This document shows, one piece after another, positions 29,480-32,776 of a stretch of 32,776 nucleotides of DNA. The position numbers and the translations under genes were made by a program. The stretch comes from Paenibacillus helianthi. GTDB lineage: Bacteria; Bacillota; Bacilli; Paenibacillales; Paenibacillaceae. The notes under the pieces were generated by a model. It saw nothing but the letters and a program-made list of their open reading frames with translations, searched no databases and had not been told where the DNA came from. The DNA lies in contig NZ_LVWI01000073.1 of the NCBI RefSeq assembly GCF_001909055.1, positions 1-32,776 of the forward strand. Reading direction: 5' to 3'. How positions within the stretch are numbered: the stretch's first letter is position 1; every line of letters starts with the position of its first letter.

Positions 29480-29824
29480 ATGAATATCCTACAAGCAATT
29501 ACGCAAGAGCAACTTCGCAAAGATATCCCGAGTTTTCGCCCGGGTGATACTTTGAAAGTGCATGTAAAAGTTATCGAAGGAACTCGTGAACGGATCCAGT
29601 TGTTCGAAGGCGTTGTAATCAAACGTCGCGGCGGTGGAATTGGTGAGACTTTTACGGTTCGTAAAATCTCTTACGGTGTTGGTGTGGAAAGAACTTTCCC
29701 AATCAACTCGCCAAAGATCGAGAAAATCGAAGTGGCTCGCCGTGGTAAAGTGCGTCGTGCGAAGCTGTATTACCTTCGTGACCTGCGCGGTAAAGCTGCA
29801 AGAATTAAAGAAATCCGTCGCTAA
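29480..29824 (+). CDS. rplS: 50S ribosomal protein L19
   Basis: 114 aa with GGAAGGAGG upstream. MNILQAITQEQLRKDIPSFR, GDTLKVHVKVIEGTRERIQ, FEGVVIKRRGGG and VERTFPINSPKIEKI are diagnostic, and the C-terminus is KLYYLRDLRGKAARIKE. It sits at the subunit interface of the ribosome. It starts the second part of the cluster (rplS-lepB-rbgA-rnhB). Confidence 0.98.
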   Translation: MNILQAITQEQLRKDIPSFRPGDTLKVHVKVIEGTRERIQLFEGVVIKRRGGGIGETFTVRKISYGVGVERTFPINSPKIEKIEVARRGKVRRAKLYYLRDLRGKAARIKEIRR

Positions 29825-29838
29825 TATTGCGGCAAAGG

Positions 29839-29868
29839 AAAGGGGCTTGATTTCAAGCCCCTTTCGTT
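29839..29868 (+). terminator. Hairpin behind rplS
   Basis: AAAGGGGCTTG (29839-29849) pairs perfectly with CAAGCCCCTTT (29854-29864). The T-run is broken by CG, so read-through into lepB is possible. Confidence 0.8.
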
Positions 29869-30015
29869 TATTCTTCTATTAATATAGTATAGATCATATA
29901 TGCCTTAGGATCAGCTTCTCCGAAAAGGCCTCCTGACGGAGTATTCGTGGAGGAGTTTTTGGCAGGAGTTTTTTTGTTGTATAGTGAGGGTAGCATATAG
30001 AGAGGATGGTGAACT

Positions 30016-30636
30016 ATGCAGCAGGATTTTCAGCAGGGACAAGGTGAAATTGTGGAGCCTGACGGCAAGAATCCCCGCAAGCCCAAAAATGAAGTGTTGG
30101 AATGGATTAAAGCAATCGCTATTGCTTTGATTCTGGTGATTTTGATACGCTGGCTTTTGTTCAAGCCGTTTATTGTGGATGGACCTTCTATGCGGCCGAA
30201 TTTCCATACCGGTGAACGTGTGATTGTCAATGAAATCTTATATGACATCCGCTCGCCTCAGCGGGGTGAGGTTATTGTGTTCCATGTACCATCTGAAGGT
30301 AAGGATTTCATCAAACGTGTAATCGGCGTAGCTGGGGATACCGTAAAAGTCGAAGGCGATGTTGTTACTGTGAACGGCGAACCGGTAAATGAAACTTACA
30401 TCAAAGGTGCGATGGACCAGGCACATAATAATAACACATTGTACAACAACACGAATTTCCCGAACGAAGACATTACGGATGGAACAGTTCCGAAAGGGCA
30501 TGTCTTTGTTATGGGGGATAACCGTTCCGACAGTAAGGACAGCCGGATGATCGGCTATGTGCCGTTGAGCGATATTGTCGGACGTGCAGACCTGATCTTT
30601 TGGCCGGTCAAAGATATTACAATGATTAAACATTAA
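30016..30636 (+). CDS. lepB: Signal peptidase I
   Basis: 206 aa. One N-terminal membrane helix (about 30-48) anchors the protein; the catalytic domain is outside. The Ser-Lys dyad is S58 in VDGPSMRPNF and K100 in DFIKRVIGVAGD. The late signature VFVMGDNRSDSKDSR is present. It cuts signal peptides from exported preproteins. It belongs to the SipS/SipT type (single helix). Preceded by AGAGGATGG. Confidence 0.96.
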   Translation: MQQDFQQGQGEIVEPDGKNPRKPKNEVLEWIKAIAIALILVILIRWLLFKPFIVDGPSMRPNFHTGERVIVNEILYDIRSPQRGEVIVFHVPSEGKDFIKRVIGVAGDTVKVEGDVVTVNGEPVNETYIKGAMDQAHNNNTLYNNTNFPNEDITDGTVPKGHVFVMGDNRSDSKDSRMIGYVPLSDIVGRADLIFWPVKDITMIKH

Positions 30637-30665
30637 GTTGACGGAAGTCAAAGGAGGTGACGGCA

Positions 30666-31526
30666 ATGGCCATTCAATGGTTTCCTGGTCATATGACGAA
30701 GGCTAGGCGGCAAATCGAGGATAAGCTGAAGCTGATTGATGTATGTATAGAATTGCTCGATTCCCGTCTGCCGCTATCCAGCCGCAATCCGATGATTGAC
30801 GATATTTTGCGGGACAAGCCAAGACTGATTATTCTGAATAAAGCGGACTTGGCAGACCCTGAAGCTACACGGAAATGGCTGGCCTATTTCAGGGCAGAGG
30901 GCCATGTTGCGCATCCGGTAGATGCGGCTACTGGCACGGGCATCAAGGAGATTCCAGAACAGGTTAAGCTGCTGCTGAAGGAGAAGATCGACCGGCAGAT
31001 TGCCAAAGGGATGAATCCGCGTCCAAGTCGGGCGTTGATCGTCGGGATTCCTAATGTGGGCAAATCTACGCTCATTAACCGGATGGCGGGCAAAAACATC
31101 GCCGCAACGGGTGACCGCCCGGGCGTTACCAAAGGACAGCAATGGATTAAGACGGGTGGAAATCTGGAGCTTCTGGACACGCCAGGGATACTGTGGCCAA
31201 AATTCGAGGATCAGGATGTAGGCTACCGTCTGGCGGTAACCGGTGCGATCAAGGAAGAGATCCTGAATATTGAGGATATCGCTTTTTTTGCAGTGAAGTA
31301 TCTGGTCAAGGATTATGGGGCAAGCTTCCAGGAGCGTTTTGGAATCGAGAAGCTTCCTGAGGATCTGGAGAATCCAGACGAAATTGTTGCTGTTATGGAA
31401 GCTGTCGGCCGTAAACGGGGTTGTCTAATCAGCGGTGGCCGGGTGGACCTGGAGAAGGCTTCACGCCTATTGCTGCATGATCTGCGGGCGGGGAAGCTGG
31501 GACGGTTTACACTGGAGACACCTTAA
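30666..31526 (+). CDS. rbgA: Ribosome biogenesis GTPase RbgA (YlqF)
   Basis: 286 aa. AAAGGAGGTGA precedes ATG 30666; the in-frame GTG 30657 is part of the site. A circularly permuted GTPase with motif order G4 (LNKADL), G5, G1 (GIPNVGKSTLIN), G2 (GVTKG), G3 (DTPG). It begins with IQWFPGHMTKARRQI. It acts late in 50S assembly and is essential in B. subtilis. The C-terminal helical RNA-binding part ends in GRFTLE. Follows lepB by 29 bases. Confidence 0.97.
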   Translation: MAIQWFPGHMTKARRQIEDKLKLIDVCIELLDSRLPLSSRNPMIDDILRDKPRLIILNKADLADPEATRKWLAYFRAEGHVAHPVDAATGTGIKEIPEQVKLLLKEKIDRQIAKGMNPRPSRALIVGIPNVGKSTLINRMAGKNIAATGDRPGVTKGQQWIKTGGNLELLDTPGILWPKFEDQDVGYRLAVTGAIKEEILNIEDIAFFAVKYLVKDYGASFQERFGIEKLPEDLENPDEIVAVMEAVGRKRGCLISGGRVDLEKASRLLLHDLRAGKLGRFTLETP

Positions 31527-31550
31527 ATACAGAATCATGAGGAATGGAAG

Positions 31551-31579
31551 AACCATCCGAGTCATTGGGGTGGTTTTTT
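31551..31579 (+). terminator. Terminator behind rbgA
   Basis: AACCATCC (31551-31558) pairs with GGGTGGTT (31568-31575, one G-T pair) and is followed by T6. Confidence 0.85.
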
Positions 31580-31714
31580 GTTATGCATATGTGAATGAAT
31601 GGTCCTGAAATTGGAAGGGGTATTTTGAGCAAAAAGTGGGATGACCAGGGCGTATTCTTATGATAAGCTGGCTTGTACAAGGAATGGGAATTTAGAATTG
31701 GTGGTGGAGGAACA

Positions 31715-32341
31715 GTGAGTTCAATAGATATGTTAAGCTACGAAAAGGGATGCTGGGAGCAGGATTACCGGAGAATAGCAGGCGTTGATGAGGTAGGAAG
31801 AGGCTGTCTGTTCGGCGATGTGGTAGCGGCTGCGGTGATTTTACCGGAAGGCCTCATTATAGAGGGTGTTGATGATTCTAAGAAGCTAACAGCGAAGAAG
31901 CGGGAGAACCTGTTCGAGCAGATTATGGAGCAGGCGTTGGCGGTAAGTGTAGGTCATGTCGACTCAATGGTCATAGATGAGATCAATATCAAGCAGGCTT
32001 CCAGGCTGGCGATGAAAAAGGCGGTAGAAGGTCTGGGAAGTACTCCTGACTATATGCTGATCGATGCAGAAAAGGTAGATCTTCCCTTGCCACAGCGTGC
32101 GATTATCAAAGGGGATGCCAATAGCCAGTCTATTGCCGCTGCTTCTATAGTGGCCAAGGTTACACGTGACCGGCTGTGCGAAGGCCTGTGGGAAGAGTTA
32201 TATCCGGATTACGGTATTAAAATACATAAAGGTTATGCGACTAAACTCCATAGAGAACAGATCCTGGCTCTGGGACCGACTCCCATGCACCGCCGCAGTT
32301 TTCTGGGGAGAATTCTATCGGATGAACTGACATTGTTTTAA
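31715..32341 (+). CDS. rnhB: Ribonuclease HII
   Basis: 208 aa from GTG 31715 (GGTGGAGG just upstream, spacing 4); an earlier in-frame TTG at 31673 has no site. It cuts the RNA strand of RNA-DNA hybrids, including single ribonucleotides. The acidic site D25-E26 is in GVDEVGRGCL, further acids in DSKKL and LIDAEKVDL, and GDANSQSIAAASIVAKVTRD is typical. The C-terminal HKGYATKLHREQI is present. Last gene of the conserved cluster. Confidence 0.96.
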   Translation: MSSIDMLSYEKGCWEQDYRRIAGVDEVGRGCLFGDVVAAAVILPEGLIIEGVDDSKKLTAKKRENLFEQIMEQALAVSVGHVDSMVIDEINIKQASRLAMKKAVEGLGSTPDYMLIDAEKVDLPLPQRAIIKGDANSQSIAAASIVAKVTRDRLCEGLWEELYPDYGIKIHKGYATKLHREQILALGPTPMHRRSFLGRILSDELTLF

Positions 32342-32342
32342 G

Positions 32343-32459
32343 ATGAAAGAGACGGATAGATACAACGCTTCCTATTATATAAGTTGTTATGATAACTGCA
32401 CTGAAGAGGAGCTTAGATCAAGGGGCTATCTTATAAAAAGCTTAATAATACCGATATAA
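32343..32459 (+). CDS. Possible small protein, 38 aa
   Basis: ATG 32343 begins two bases behind the rnhB stop and the frame runs to TAA 32457-32459. The product is polar (MKETDRYNASYY..., then EEELRSRGYL). There is no ribosome site of note, but coupling to rnhB could make up for this. It may be the stump of a longer gene cut by later insertion. Low certainty. Confidence 0.3.
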   Translation: MKETDRYNASYYISCYDNCTEEELRSRGYLIKSLIIPI

Positions 32460-32524
32460 ATGAAAAGATATATATGAAAGGAGCCATTCCTGTAATGAAT
32501 TAATTTGAGGTTTGAATGAAAAAA

Positions 32525-32575
32525 GCGCCAGCTGTATACTGGGAAACGTTCCGTCCAGAGAACAAATTCCAGCGC
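32525..32575 (+). other. Hairpin in the leader of the IS110-type transposase
   Basis: GCGC (32525-32528) pairs with GCGC (32572-32575), and CCAG (32528-32531) with CTGG (32539-32542). IS110 elements encode a guide (bridge) RNA in a non-coding end; whether this hairpin belongs to it cannot be judged from a partial element. Confidence 0.35.
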
Positions 32576-32589
32576 AGGAGGCACTCAAC

Positions 32590-32776
32590 ATGAAGTATAA
32601 ACAATCGAAGAAACAGAATCAACGGATTATGAGAATTTCCGACAAGACCCTTGTCGTAGGGGCAGACATCGCTAAGGAAACCCATGTGGCCCGAGCCATT
32701 GACTTTCGGGGAATTGAACTGGGGAAAGATTGTGTATTCTCCAATACACGAACAGGTCTGGAGCAACTGGTACAGT
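32590..32776 (+). CDS. IS110-family transposase, N-terminal part (cut by window end)
   Basis: The frame opens at ATG 32590 with CAGGAGG upstream and is open to the last base (62 codons). Residues about 20-45 read LVVGADIAKETHVARAIDF, the first acidic D-I-A-K block of the DEDD (RuvC-like) catalytic domain of IS110-family recombinases. It continues with FSNTRTGLEQLV. These enzymes move without a DDE chemistry and use a bridge RNA in at least some members. The rest lies outside the window. Confidence 0.85.
   Translation, partial: MKYKQSKKQNQRIMRISDKTLVVGADIAKETHVARAIDFRGIELGKDCVFSNTRTGLEQLVQ

Noticed and set aside
1..32776. CRISPR arrays, rRNA genes, canonical integron integrase
   Set aside because: No regularly spaced short repeats, no rRNA segments and no tyrosine recombinase pattern were seen in any frame.

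Overview
The window is chromosomal DNA of a Paenibacillus-like member of the Bacillales. The main anchor is the housekeeping run ylxM-ffh-rpsP-khpA-rimM-trmD ... rplS-lepB-rbgA-rnhB. Strong AGGAGG ribosome sites, frequent GTG/TTG starts, hairpin-plus-T terminators and moderate GC fit that group. All names rest on motif and order recognition by eye; no database search was run.

Region 1 (1-5350) is an AT-rich accessory island. It starts inside an IS630-type transposase end. Next comes a 78-bp duplicated piece of the yyaL-like gene, a terminator, and four single-gene units: an unknown 178-aa protein, an abortive-infection protein with a HEPN-type R-x6-H motif, an unknown membrane protein, and a 602-aa HNH-type nuclease candidate. 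The first three units are each followed by a GC-rich, strongly folded repeat of about 110-150 bp with conserved ends. The first bases of each of these units are complementary to the bases that open the repeat at the unit's own end. This is the logic of integron gene cassettes and attC sites, yet no integrase is visible and the boxes are not canonical. It is the best candidate in the window for an undescribed mobile-cassette system. The island ends at a yyaL-like gene that is itself broken at the codons preceding its C-H-W-C motif by a 17-nt insertion.

Region 2 (7474-21700) is ordinary Paenibacillus chromosome: a PaaX-type regulator, a UPF0173 metallo-hydrolase, an aldo/keto reductase, a DegV lipid-binding protein, a VanRS-like two-component pair followed by an AI-2E-family permease, an Asp23/Gls24 protein, an S66 peptidase, a beta-carbonic anhydrase with two small genes behind it, a HesB-like protein, an M32 carboxypeptidase and a hemolysin-III-like membrane protein. 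A deaminase remnant lies at about 19.1-19.3 kb.

Region 3 (21730-32341) holds the signal recognition, ribosome and tRNA maturation genes. Ffh and its partner YlxM come first, then S16, KhpA, RimM and TrmD, and later L19, signal peptidase I, the 50S assembly GTPase RbgA and RNase HII. About 3.6 kb of small genes, a tRNA-Pro(GGG), a lipoprotein and a candidate structured RNA on the minus strand separate trmD from rplS. The window ends inside the N-terminus of an IS110-family transposase.
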